A stretch of DNA of 64,000 nucleotides, taken from NCBI RefSeq assembly GCF_002162375.1, contig NZ_CP021425.1:1051501-1115500 (forward strand), read 5' to 3'. This stretch comes from Oleiphilus messinensis. Its GTDB lineage: Bacteria; Pseudomonadota; Gammaproteobacteria; Pseudomonadales; Oleiphilaceae. The notes beneath the pieces are model-generated. The model searched no databases. It was not told the DNA's origin and saw nothing but the letters and a program-made list of their open reading frames with translations. Numbering within the stretch: position 1 is the stretch's first letter; the number at the start of each line of letters is the position of its first letter. The translations under genes were made by a program, and so were the position numbers. Positions 16,948-25,633 of the stretch are shown here, one piece after another.

Positions 16948-18159
16948 TCAGTCGCCATCCCGACTATTGAATCCCAGTTGTATATCCAATGTTTGCATTG
17001 CCAATACCAGATCCTGGTGCAGCAACTTCAGGTCATTGGACAATGTGGCCAGTGCCTGTTGGCCTGCCTCATTGGTTATCATGACCTCAAGTGGCTCCGC
17101 TTGTCCGTTAACCTGATCAAAAATTTTGTGGAATCGTTGACTGATATTTGTCGCCTGTTCTTCCGGCAGTATCGATGCCAGACTTACCGTCTGCTTTTTA
17201 TCCTCTGTTGTAGGTGTAGTTGATATTGTATTGGTAGCCGGTTTGAACATGGCATAGAGTGCCTCAACATTGATTTTAATGTTCCGCAACGACCGTTGAG
17301 TGCGCCAGGACTCCGCACGTTTTACCTTGGCTTTATCGATTCGTCCGCCACCAGAAGGCATTTTGAGTTTGAAATCCCGGATAACCTCAATGGGTTCCAC
17401 CAGCGATTTTAAAAGCTGGGTGGCCGCTGCCTTATCATCCTCAAAGTAGTCATTGTCGTCGCCTGTGCTAGCGAAAGCGGGTACCATTTCCGTTTGCCAT
17501 TCTTGAGTAAGTTCAGCGCCCATTTGCGCCACATAGCTGGCTATCTTGGCATTCAGCGCGCATTGAAAAGGGTGTTCCTGCATTCGCTTCAGAGCATCAC
17601 CATCAAATATCAGACGCTCAATAGCTGGCAGTCCTTTTATGCTCACGCTGGCTTTGTGAAATTCATCTTCAGTCAGTTGCTTTGGATCCGCTGAATTCAG
17701 CATCATTGCGAGTTGCTTGCTAATGTGATTTCGCACGTCAGGCCAAAACTGCATACTGTAGTTACGCATCGAGAACTGTATGGGGCCAAAACGAATATGT
17801 TGAATAGCTTGCCATGCATCCATTGTGTCGTGAAAAGCTTTTCGGGTATTGGCCAATTGGGCGCTTACTGTGTTATCTGCTTTGCTTTTGGCAAGATCTA
17901 CACAAAGCTTCTCGGAGGCAGATTTCAGTGTTGCACTTTGCGCTGCCAGGGTTTGGTAGCGGGGCAGGATCTCGTTGTGCACTAACGTTTGGTTCAGCGT
18001 CTTCCAGTCCGGCTCGTCTGCCCATGCTTTTGGTTGTAGCACCAAAGCAAAAACCAGCAGGACGATAGCATAAAAGAGGCCTTGGCGTGGCAGTTTTGAT
18101 TTGAGTAAGTGACTGGGGATAGGAATGGACGACGCCTGGAAATTTTTTAAGGGGTTCAC
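16948..18159 (-). CDS. Imelysin-like protein (second copy), degenerate GxHxxE motif
   Basis: The protein has 403 residues if translation begins at the GTG at 18159. That GTG shares one base with the TAG stop of the upstream gene and has TGGAG eight bases upstream. A longer frame to 18255 would overlap the upstream gene by 97 bp and is less likely. A hydrophobic segment (about residues 25-42) ending QPKAWADEP is a signal peptide. The fold is imelysin/EfeO-M75 type, but the usual GxHxxE iron motif appears as GLPAIE, with Pro in place of His. In Pseudomonas the equivalent protein sits in the same place beside an insulin-cleaving imelysin. It is probably periplasmic and iron-related. Confidence 0.85.
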   Translation of the reverse strand: MNPLKNFQASSIPIPSHLLKSKLPRQGLFYAIVLLVFALVLQPKAWADEPDWKTLNQTLVHNEILPRYQTLAAQSATLKSASEKLCVDLAKSKADNTVSAQLANTRKAFHDTMDAWQAIQHIRFGPIQFSMRNYSMQFWPDVRNHISKQLAMMLNSADPKQLTEDEFHKASVSIKGLPAIERLIFDGDALKRMQEHPFQCALNAKIASYVAQMGAELTQEWQTEMVPAFASTGDDNDYFEDDKAAATQLLKSLVEPIEVIRDFKLKMPSGGGRIDKAKVKRAESWRTQRSLRNIKINVEALYAMFKPATNTISTTPTTEDKKQTVSLASILPEEQATNISQRFHKIFDQVNGQAEPLEVMITNEAGQQALATLSNDLKLLHQDLVLAMQTLDIQLGFNSRDGD

Positions 18160-19625
18160 TATAAAGACTCCAAAAATAAAATCAGTTTCTGACGTTGTTT
18201 TGGTGTCAGGCTGATAACGTGTTTTTTGTGTGGCTCGGCTTCTCCACCGTGCCACAAAATAGCTTCGAGTATCGATCTTGCGCGCCCGTCATGTAGTAAA
18301 TTGACCTGCCCGCTCACTGCGGCGGTTAGGCCCAGACCCCACAGGGGCGGAGTGCGCCACTCGTTGCCAGCTGCTGAAAATTCAGGGCGGTGATCTGCCA
18401 GTGCTTCGCCGAGATCATGGAGTAAGAAATCCGTGTAAGGGAATATCGTTTTCGTGTTCTGAGTATCCGGCCACGATATCTGATAGCTCGGAGTATGGCA
18501 TTGATCACAGCCAATTTCACTGAATATTTGTGCGCCTTCTGCAACCCTCGGATCATCGGTATTTCGGCGAGGCGGGACTGCAATATGTTTTGTGTAGAAC
18601 AACAGTGCATCTGTCATTTTGCGTGAGGCTTCCAGGTTGTCCTGCCCTTCGGAATTACCATGGGCCTGCTCCAGGCAAGCCGTTTGTTCAGGAGTGCAGT
18701 CACCGTATGGATCTGGGAATAACCAATTACTGATGCCAAGATCATTTCTCAAAGCGGCGTTATTTTGTTGATCCAGTGTAGGCTGGCCTGCTTTCCAGCC
18801 ATACCGTCCCTGGGCCATCTGCTGTTTTGCGATGTCCCATACCCGGTTTACTCTCCCTGAGATACCGTCTTTATCAGAATCTTGTGGGTCTGCTTGTCTG
18901 TTGATTGCTTCATCCGGAATGGCATCGATCAGACCGAGACCGATAATCGGGGACGCTATACGCGGGGATAAAAGAGCATGGGGGTGCAGATTGCCATAAT
19001 TCAGATTATGGACTGTGAATGCGGGTTGTCGCAAAGTAACAACCTCTCCACCATGGAGTGCAATCAACTGCTCAGTATACTGGGTGCGAACCGTGGCTTC
19101 CGCTTTTCCACCAGGGTAAGCAAAGGTTTGAAGTTGAGTTCCATAGGTTGGTTCCGGGATCACGCCGGTTTGGTCGTATAGCTTATTTTCTGTAACTGTA
19201 TGTTCAGGTTCAGGAATCTCCGAAGATAACGGGATGCTCAGGCGAAACAAAAGCGAGGTCGACATTTGCTCACCCGCATTCGGTGCTAGGCCGCGACCAT
19301 TGCGTTGGTGGCAATGTGAGCATGAGCGGGCGTTGTAGAGCGGCCCAAGCCCGTCACTTGCGGTTGTACTGGAGGGCGCGAACACCCAGATCTTCTCAAA
19401 AATACTTTGCCCCACGCGAAAATCCAGGCCTTCCATCATGTTTAACGTTGCAAAAGGAGACATAAATGCTTTGCGGTGCTGGTTAGCATCCGTAACTGAA
19501 CCTGTTGGGCTCGCGATCACAACCTCGCAGAGTGCGATTTGCAGTATCAGTAAAAGTACTGAAAACCAGGAGGTTGAACTCTTGGCAGAGCTAAATGTAG
19601 AGTTAAAAGGTGAATATGGGGTCAT
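18159..19625 (-). CDS. Di-haem DUF1111 (thiol oxidoreductase-like) protein
   Basis: This 488-residue exported protein has two c-type haem sites: CSHCH (about residue 98) and CDQCH (about residue 366). An N-terminal hydrophobic segment (about 19-38) is the export signal. DUF1111 proteins are distant relatives of di-haem peroxidases and are regularly found between two imelysin genes. They are often called thiol oxidoreductases, although the reaction is unproven. A role in periplasmic iron redox handling is an inference from the locus. Its stop overlaps the next gene's GTG start by one base, indicating translational coupling. Confidence 0.9.
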   Translation of the reverse strand: MTPYSPFNSTFSSAKSSTSWFSVLLLILQIALCEVVIASPTGSVTDANQHRKAFMSPFATLNMMEGLDFRVGQSIFEKIWVFAPSSTTASDGLGPLYNARSCSHCHQRNGRGLAPNAGEQMSTSLLFRLSIPLSSEIPEPEHTVTENKLYDQTGVIPEPTYGTQLQTFAYPGGKAEATVRTQYTEQLIALHGGEVVTLRQPAFTVHNLNYGNLHPHALLSPRIASPIIGLGLIDAIPDEAINRQADPQDSDKDGISGRVNRVWDIAKQQMAQGRYGWKAGQPTLDQQNNAALRNDLGISNWLFPDPYGDCTPEQTACLEQAHGNSEGQDNLEASRKMTDALLFYTKHIAVPPRRNTDDPRVAEGAQIFSEIGCDQCHTPSYQISWPDTQNTKTIFPYTDFLLHDLGEALADHRPEFSAAGNEWRTPPLWGLGLTAAVSGQVNLLHDGRARSILEAILWHGGEAEPHKKHVISLTPKQRQKLILFLESL

Positions 19626-19664
19626 CTAATGTTTTTGGTATCCATTGCAGATGTCGCTAAGTCG

Positions 19665-19688
19665 GCTGCTGCGGGTTTACGCAGCAGC
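19665..19688. other. Intra-operon hairpin between imelysin-1 and the DUF1111 gene
   Basis: GCTGCTGCG (19665-19673), loop GGTTTA, CGCAGCAGC (19680-19688): a perfect 9-bp stem just downstream of the first imelysin stop. No T-run follows on the minus strand. It could protect or attenuate the transcript so that the first gene is made in excess. Confidence 0.55.
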
Positions 19689-19700
19689 ACTTCGTATGGC

Positions 19701-21089
19701 TTATTGAATAACCGCTGACGGGTTGTCCAAACTGTCAGACCCTTCGATTTCGACGACATCCAGACCTAACGCTGAAACGACCTTTTCGGTTGTTTTTGTT
19801 TGCGCGACCAGGGCATCAACAACATTCTGGATAACCTGGTTACCGGCTGTATTGCCACTGCCAATCAAGACATCAAAAGTATTACCCTTTGCGGCTTGAT
19901 CTACCATCGCTTGCATAGCGCTTTCCGTATTCGCCAGGTTTGCCAGCATTTCGGCATCCAGAGCGGCGTCAATTGTTTTCACGATATCACTCAATGAAGT
20001 GCCTTTAACCACCGAGCCATCGGTCCGCTTGTATTGACCGGTGTACACATTCTTGATGCCTTTCGCATCATAGTAGTGTGACCAATGGGTATTGTCAGAG
20101 AAGCAATCGTGCTCTTCTTCCGGATCGTGCAGCATCAGGCCGAGTTTAATTCGCTCACCCGCCAGCTCGCCGTAGGACAGGCTGCCCATTCCGGTCAGCA
20201 TGGTCGCTAATGCTCCAGATTCGCCTTTGGCTAAAAGATCTTTGCTTGCTGCCCCGTCTGCTGTCCAGTTTGCGACCATTTCTTCCAGATCTGAGACAAG
20301 TAAGTCTGTCGCTGCTTTCAAGTATTCACGACGGCGTTCGCAGTGACCACCGGTACAATTTTCCAAAGAGAAGTCGGTTGCAGGGCGAGCGCCTGCGCCC
20401 TGATTTGTACCATTCAAATCCTGACCCCAGAGTAAAAATTCAATGGCATGGTATCCGGTTGCGACATTGGCATCGACTTCATCTGCTTCGTGCAGGGTTT
20501 CGGCTAAAAATTCCGGGGTAATTTTACTGGCATCCACAGACTTGCCAGCAACGGTCAATGTTGTATTGGCGATCACGTTGGCGGTGTAGAGATTGTTTTC
20601 ATCGGAGTCTGTGCCATATGCGGGGGAGACGTAGTCTATCAACCCTTCATCGAGAGGCCAGGCATTCACTTTGCCTTCCCAGTCATCGACAACTGCATTC
20701 CCGAATCGGTAAGCTTCTGTTTGTTGGTAAGGAACGCGTGCAGCGATCCAGGCTGCTTTGGCTTCAGCCAAAGTCGCCGCACTCGGATTCGCCAGCAGGG
20801 CGTCGATTGCTTTGCTCAGTGCTTGAGCAGTCGACAGCGAGTCGCTATAGCTGGCATGGGCGATATTGATATAGGTCTGGATCGTTTGTTCTGCCGGAAC
20901 CGTTGGCTTCGCTGCAGCGGCACTGGCCATCGCTTCTGCTGTGGGCTTGTTCATTTCAGTCGTTGCAGGGCCTTCGTTTTTAGGTTCGCTGTTACAACCT
21001 GCCAGGAATATTGTGGCAGATACAGCGGATGCGATGGTGGCCGCATTTGCCCAAGTTGTTACACGTCCCCAGTTTTTTTGAGTCGCCAT
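19701..21089 (-). CDS. Imelysin (M75/EfeO-like) lipoprotein with intact GxHxxE motif
   Basis: This 462-residue protein begins with a signal peptide ending in the lipobox LAGC (Cys about 32), so it should be a lipoprotein facing the periplasm. The imelysin core contains GYHAIEFLLWG (about 215-225), the GxHxxE motif proposed to bind metal, plus a characteristic ENCTGGHCERR stretch with two cysteines. Relatives include the insulin-cleaving protease IcmP of Pseudomonas and the iron-binding EfeO proteins; which activity applies here is unknown. It is the first gene after a strong Fur-box match and leads the imelysin-DUF1111-imelysin-DUF1513 run. Confidence 0.9.
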   Translation of the reverse strand: MATQKNWGRVTTWANAATIASAVSATIFLAGCNSEPKNEGPATTEMNKPTAEAMASAAAAKPTVPAEQTIQTYINIAHASYSDSLSTAQALSKAIDALLANPSAATLAEAKAAWIAARVPYQQTEAYRFGNAVVDDWEGKVNAWPLDEGLIDYVSPAYGTDSDENNLYTANVIANTTLTVAGKSVDASKITPEFLAETLHEADEVDANVATGYHAIEFLLWGQDLNGTNQGAGARPATDFSLENCTGGHCERRREYLKAATDLLVSDLEEMVANWTADGAASKDLLAKGESGALATMLTGMGSLSYGELAGERIKLGLMLHDPEEEHDCFSDNTHWSHYYDAKGIKNVYTGQYKRTDGSVVKGTSLSDIVKTIDAALDAEMLANLANTESAMQAMVDQAAKGNTFDVLIGSGNTAGNQVIQNVVDALVAQTKTTEKVVSALGLDVVEIEGSDSLDNPSAVIQ

Positions 21090-21141
21090 CGATAAATTTC
21101 CTTTGCTGACTTATTAATCGTGATCTGTATGATAATTGTTG

Positions 21142-21156
21142 TGAGAATCATTATCA
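21142..21156. promoter_or_regulatory. Fur box upstream of the imelysin locus
   Basis: TGAGAATCATTATCA matches the 7-1-7 Fur consensus TGATAATnATTATCA at all but one arm position. It lies 53 bp upstream of the imelysin-1 start. Flanking GATAATTG (21131) and CAATTGTGAT extend the AT-rich symmetrical region, as in overlapping Fur sites. This predicts iron-repressed expression of the four-gene locus. Confidence 0.85.
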
Positions 21157-21217
21157 ATTGTGATTATGAGTATTTTTTGCACCATGTGTTCCGGTATGCT
21201 CTGTTTACAAGGTAAAT

Positions 21218-22444
21218 TTAAGGGGCTGTGCCTGTTTTAACTGGTGTATCGGTGTGGTGCGGACGTTGTGTAAGTAAAGGTTCATAGCGTTTATCGGTCA
21301 GCGTTTTCATAAAAGCTACGAGCGCATCAATTCGCTTGTCATCAAGTGCTGGCCCTGTCTCAAGCTCTTTCAATGAGAGTGTGCCGGACACTTCGGGGGC
21401 CGCCCAATGAGCATCTGTTTCCGGGTTAATTTGCCGCTTCTCACTGCGACTATTGTATTTGTTATAGAACGCCACAACAGTGCGGAGATCCTGGAATACG
21501 CCGTTGTGCATATAAGGACCTGTTACTGCGACATTTCGCAGTGTGGGAACTTTGAATTTGCCTTTATGGGCAGGGTCATCGACTTGATCGTTTGCCAGCA
21601 ACCCGTCATCGACGTGCTTGTCGCCCAGTCCGTTTGCGCTGCGAACTGCTGTGTTAACGGGAACACCAATATTGTGATATTCGTAGTTCGTAAACGTCTC
21701 ACCGGTGGTTGCCGGCCGGTCATTGAGTTGGTGGCAGAGGTTGCAGTTGGTAAACTGCTGTGAGAAAAACAGCGTCATACCCAAATCTTCTTGCTCGCTC
21801 ATTTTGTATTCACCACGAAGATAGCGGTCGTATTTTGAGTCAAACGGTGCAAAAAATTGACTGTTTTCAAAGGCCGCGATGCTGTCCGTCAGGGCCTGAT
21901 AGGCCCGGTTATCATCTTGCAAAATGTCGGCACCGAAAATGCTCTGAAAAGCGGAAACATAGGCTGGATTTTCGCGAATTCGCTCAATCACGCTCTTTTT
22001 ATCCGGCATACCCATTTCCAACGGGTTCAATGGTGGGCCACCGGCCTGGTCGGAAAGTGTGCTGGCGCGTCCGTCCAGAAATTGACCGCCAACGTATTTT
22101 CCGTCTTTGGATTTGTGGAATACCGGACTAAAGCGGGCATAACTGGCAGTGGGTGCATTGCGATCACCCAAGGATTGGCCATCATCCCCCAAGGATACCA
22201 TTTTTTCGATTCCGTTGTCCCGTGGATCGGCAAAACCCGCTTCCGGAGCATGGCAGGATGCGCAGGATTGGGTTCGGTTTCTGGAGAGATTCTGATCGAA
22301 GTAGAGGCTTCTGCCCAGCCCCTCCAGAGACTCGATTGCGCCCGTTTCTGCAGCAACCTGTCCGCTAAAATGAATGCCGATTGCAGCGGCCAGGCTCATA
22401 TTCAGTATCAATGGCACGGGCTTTTTGCATTTCTGTTTACTCAA
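21218..22444 (-). CDS. Di-haem cytochrome c peroxidase / MauG family protein
   Basis: This 408-residue exported protein has a signal peptide (about 12-32, ending QVAAET) and two haem-binding motifs, CASCH (about residue 61) and CNLCH (about residue 236). LDGRASTLSDQA and GPYMHNGVFQDLRTVV are typical of the CcpA/MauG class. Such proteins reduce hydrogen peroxide in the periplasm or carry out haem-based oxidations. It starts only 18 bp after the polA stop and ends 128 bp before imelysin-1. It is therefore either read through from polA or driven by a promoter inside polA. Association with the iron locus is plausible but separated by the Fur box. Confidence 0.9.
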   Translation of the reverse strand: MSKQKCKKPVPLILNMSLAAAIGIHFSGQVAAETGAIESLEGLGRSLYFDQNLSRNRTQSCASCHAPEAGFADPRDNGIEKMVSLGDDGQSLGDRNAPTASYARFSPVFHKSKDGKYVGGQFLDGRASTLSDQAGGPPLNPLEMGMPDKKSVIERIRENPAYVSAFQSIFGADILQDDNRAYQALTDSIAAFENSQFFAPFDSKYDRYLRGEYKMSEQEDLGMTLFFSQQFTNCNLCHQLNDRPATTGETFTNYEYHNIGVPVNTAVRSANGLGDKHVDDGLLANDQVDDPAHKGKFKVPTLRNVAVTGPYMHNGVFQDLRTVVAFYNKYNSRSEKRQINPETDAHWAAPEVSGTLSLKELETGPALDDKRIDALVAFMKTLTDKRYEPLLTQRPHHTDTPVKTGTAP

Positions 22445-22462
22445 ATTCTCTGTCCCTCCCGG

Positions 22463-25207
22463 TTAGTGTGCTTCATCCCAGTTATCGCCGATTCCGGCTT
22501 CCACAAGGAGTGGAACCTTCAGGTCGGCCACCGCCGACATCAGGGATGTTACTTTATTTTTAACTGACTCAATTTGATCTATGTTAACTTCAAGCACCAA
22601 TTCATCGTGTACTTGCATGATGATGTGAGTATCCGGTTGGCTTTCCCGTATCCACTGGTTTACGTCAATCATTGCCAGTTTGATAATATCGGCTGCCGTG
22701 CCTTGCATTGGGGCATTAATCGCGGTTCGTTCTGCGGCTTGTTGGCGCATTTTGTTTTGGGCATTAATTTCCGGCAAATAGAGGCGTCGACCAAACAAGG
22801 TTTCAACGTATCCTTGTTCGTGTGCGAGGGCTCGGGTGCGATTCATATATTCTTTCACGCCGGGATAACGGTGGAAATAGGTTTCGATATAGTCTTTGGC
22901 TGTGGTCCGGTCGATACCCAGTTGACGGGACAGACCGAATTCAGACATCCCGTAGATCAGGCCGAAATTGATGGCCTTGGCGCTGCGTCGTTGATCCTGG
23001 GTTACCGCATCAATCCCGACACCGAACACTTCTGCCGCTGTAGCCTTGTGAACATCGAGACCTTCGGCGAACGCGTGCAACAGGCCATCATCTTCGGACA
23101 GGTGCGCCATGATTCTCAGTTCAATCTGGGAATAATCGGCTGCCAGGAGTTTATAGCCCTCGGGCGCAATGAAAGCCTGGCGAATTTTGCGGCCTTCTTC
23201 ACTCCGTATTGGAATGTTCTGTAAATTGGGGTCAGTCGATGATAATCGCCCTGTGGCGGCGACCGCTTGATGATACGAGGTGTGAACCCGTTTGGTTTGG
23301 CGGTTCACCATTTGCGGGAGCTTGTCGGTATAAGTCGATTTCAGTTTGCTTAAGCTGCGATATTCCAGAATGAGTTTGGGCAGGGGGTAATCAAGCGCGA
23401 GTTCCTGAAGCACCGGCTCTGCTGTTGACGGTTGTCCTTTCGGGGTTTTCTTAATGATCGGCAATTTGAGCTTTTCGTAGAATATGGCCTGTAGTTGTTT
23501 CGGGGAGCCCAGATTGAACTCTTCTCCGGCCATATCAAAGGTTTCTTTCTCCACCTGGGCCATACGCTCAGCCAGTCGATGACTGTGCTCATGAAGCTTT
23601 TCGACATCAACCAATACACCGTGACGTTCAATTTGAGCCAGAACGGGAACCAGTGGTAGTTCGATTTCCTGGTACACTTTTAGTGCAGGTTGCTGGGTTA
23701 ACTGCTTGTGCAGGATTTCATGGAGGCGCAGTGTGACGTCTGCGTCTTCCGCTGCATAGGGGGCGGCTTTTTCCAGCTCGATTTGATTGAATGTAAGCTG
23801 CTTGCTGCCTTTGCCTGCGATATCTTCGAAATGGATGGTGTTGTGACCAAGGTATTTCAGCGACAGGCTGTCCATGTCGTGCCGGGTGGCGGTGGAGTCC
23901 AGGATGTAGGATTCCAGCATGGTGTCACTGACTATGCCTTGCAAGTTAATGTCGTAATTGGCCAGTACATTCTTGTCGTATTTAAGGTTCTGTCCGACCT
24001 TGCCGGGTAGCGGTGCTTCCAGGAGTGGCTTTAACGCTTCCAGAACGGCACTCCGGGATAGTTGCTCTGGTGCGCCCAGATAATCGTGGGCAACAGGAAC
24101 GTAGGCGGCTTTCCCTGGCTCCAGTGCGAACGACACTCCGACTATTTCTGCTGCCATGTAATCCAGGCTGGTGGTCTCGGTATCAAATGCAAACCACGGG
24201 GCGGCGGCCAAGCGCTCCAGCCATTCATCAAAAGCAGACTGGGTAAGGATTGTTTCGTACTCAATGCCGCTCATATCCAGAAGACTGGCGTTTTCGTCGT
24301 CTGTGGTGCTGCCAGGAGATGTATCCTGATTGCCTTCCGAGCCAGCATCATCCAGTTCCCGAATCCAGGTTTTGAACTCCAGCTCTTTAAACAGATCCAG
24401 CAATTTTGCTTTGTCGGGTTCACCGGGCTGAATATCTGCGAGTGTTTCCGGTAGCTCAACCGTGGTTTTAATTGTCGCCAATTCGTAGGACAGCGGCAGG
24501 AATTCCAGGCTATCGCGCAGATTCTCTCCGATCTTCCCTTTCACTTGGTCGGCATTTTCCATCACGCCTTTCAAGCTGCCGAATTGCTCCAGCCACTTGA
24601 CAGCGGTTTTGGGGCCACATTTTGGCACACCGGGAATATTGTCCACTTTGTCGCCCATCAGTGCGAGATAATCGATTATTCGTTCGGCGGGCACTCCGAA
24701 CTTGCTGATTACGCCAGGCTTATCCAGCGTAGAGCTGTCCATTGTGTTGATGAGTGTGACATGCTCACTGACCAATTGCGCCATGTCTTTGTCGCCGGTT
24801 GATATGATCGTTTCAATACCAGACGTGGTTGCTTCGTGGGCCAACGTGCCGATAACGTCATCTGCTTCTACTTCGGGAATAACCAGTAGCGGCAATCCCA
24901 TTGCAGTAATGATTTCGTGAATCGGTTGGATTTGGCTACGCAATTCCTCTGGCATAGGTGGGCGATTGGCTTTATAGTCAGAGTAAAGTGTGTGACGGAA
25001 GTTTTTCCCCTTGGCATCAAAGACAATAATGATTTTTGACGCAGGATAATCTTGTTGCAGGCGGCGAATCATATTGATAACGCCTTTTATTGCTCCAGAA
25101 GGTTGCCCCTTGGAGGTAATCAGTGGGGGAAGGGCGTGAAATGCCCGGAATAAATAGGATGAACCGTCAACCAGAATTACTGGGGCGCTGTCTGTTGGAT
25201 TTGCCAT
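22463..25207 (-). CDS. polA: DNA polymerase I
   Basis: This 914-residue protein has all three domains. The 5'-nuclease domain (about 1-290) has LVDGSSYLFRAFHAL and a helix-hairpin-helix IPGVPKCGPKTAVKWL. The 3'-5' exonuclease (about 310-500) has an intact Exo I motif, FAFDTETTSLD. The polymerase (about 520-914) has DYSQIELRIMAHLS (motif A), RRSAKAINFGLIYGM (motif B) and QVHDELVLEV (motif C). It replaces RNA primers and fills repair gaps. As in Pseudomonas, it is divergent from a DUF2782 gene and thrB. The length is normal. Confidence 0.98.
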   Translation of the reverse strand: MANPTDSAPVILVDGSSYLFRAFHALPPLITSKGQPSGAIKGVINMIRRLQQDYPASKIIIVFDAKGKNFRHTLYSDYKANRPPMPEELRSQIQPIHEIITAMGLPLLVIPEVEADDVIGTLAHEATTSGIETIISTGDKDMAQLVSEHVTLINTMDSSTLDKPGVISKFGVPAERIIDYLALMGDKVDNIPGVPKCGPKTAVKWLEQFGSLKGVMENADQVKGKIGENLRDSLEFLPLSYELATIKTTVELPETLADIQPGEPDKAKLLDLFKELEFKTWIRELDDAGSEGNQDTSPGSTTDDENASLLDMSGIEYETILTQSAFDEWLERLAAAPWFAFDTETTSLDYMAAEIVGVSFALEPGKAAYVPVAHDYLGAPEQLSRSAVLEALKPLLEAPLPGKVGQNLKYDKNVLANYDINLQGIVSDTMLESYILDSTATRHDMDSLSLKYLGHNTIHFEDIAGKGSKQLTFNQIELEKAAPYAAEDADVTLRLHEILHKQLTQQPALKVYQEIELPLVPVLAQIERHGVLVDVEKLHEHSHRLAERMAQVEKETFDMAGEEFNLGSPKQLQAIFYEKLKLPIIKKTPKGQPSTAEPVLQELALDYPLPKLILEYRSLSKLKSTYTDKLPQMVNRQTKRVHTSYHQAVAATGRLSSTDPNLQNIPIRSEEGRKIRQAFIAPEGYKLLAADYSQIELRIMAHLSEDDGLLHAFAEGLDVHKATAAEVFGVGIDAVTQDQRRSAKAINFGLIYGMSEFGLSRQLGIDRTTAKDYIETYFHRYPGVKEYMNRTRALAHEQGYVETLFGRRLYLPEINAQNKMRQQAAERTAINAPMQGTAADIIKLAMIDVNQWIRESQPDTHIIMQVHDELVLEVNIDQIESVKNKVTSLMSAVADLKVPLLVEAGIGDNWDEAH

Positions 25208-25243
25208 GGGTATTTTTAACTGCGTCGAATTGTTAGTTTAACA

Positions 25244-25304
25244 AGCCCCGAAACGCTCCGGTCAGAGACATTTACATTGAGTCAATGACACTCAAACCGG
25301 GGCT
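25244..25304. promoter_or_regulatory. Structured leader with alternative stems upstream of DUF2782-thrB
   Basis: AGCCCCG (25244-25250) is complementary to CGGGGCT (25298-25304). CCGGT (25258-25262) is complementary to ACCGG (25296-25300). The two downstream arms overlap, so the stems exclude each other. Between them CATTG-AGT-CAATG forms a small stem at 25275-25287. The element lies between polA and DUF2782, in the plus-strand leader or the polA promoter region. Confidence 0.4.
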
Positions 25305-25348
25305 GGTCGCTTGGAGGCAGGTATTTATTGATGAGGTGTAGATTACCA

Positions 25349-25627
25349 ATGAAAAAGACAATATTCACCCTATTTTTGGTGCTTTTGGCGGCGACGGCAC
25401 AGGCAAGCGATGTCGTTCCAGATCCGGGCGAACCGCAAATTACGATCCGTCATGGGGAAGAAAAAACATTCTATGAATACCGTCAAAATGGTGTCTTGGT
25501 CGAGATCAAAGTGGTCCCTAAAATCGGGCCTGTGTATTATTTGGTTCCCGCTGACAGCGGAGAAGGGTGGATCCGGGAAGACAAGTCGCAACTCTTAGTG
25601 CCCAGTTGGGTTATTTTTAAATGGTGA
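25349..25627 (+). CDS. DUF2782 small exported protein
   Basis: This 92-residue protein has a clear signal peptide, MKKTIFTLFLVLLAATAQA, so the mature form of about 73 residues should be periplasmic. The core PDPGEPQITIRHGEEKTFYEYRQNG (in part) and VKVVPKIGPVYYLVP-like strand pattern match DUF2782, found between polA and thrB in Pseudomonas. No function is established. In-frame upstream codons (TTG 25328, ATG 25331) exist, and GGAGG at 25313 is better spaced for the TTG. The ATG at 25349 gives a standard signal peptide. It precedes thrB by 6 bp, so they are co-transcribed. Confidence 0.85.
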   Translation: MKKTIFTLFLVLLAATAQASDVVPDPGEPQITIRHGEEKTFYEYRQNGVLVEIKVVPKIGPVYYLVPADSGEGWIREDKSQLLVPSWVIFKW

Positions 25628-25633
25628 TATCGA

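Noticed and set aside
22445-22462. Spot 42 RNA downstream of polA, as in enterobacteria
   Set aside because: Only 18 bp separate polA from the peroxidase gene, leaving no room.
21857-22567. Plus-strand frame (236 codons) opposite the peroxidase and the polA end
   Set aside because: It spans two real minus-strand genes and shows no recognisable domain.
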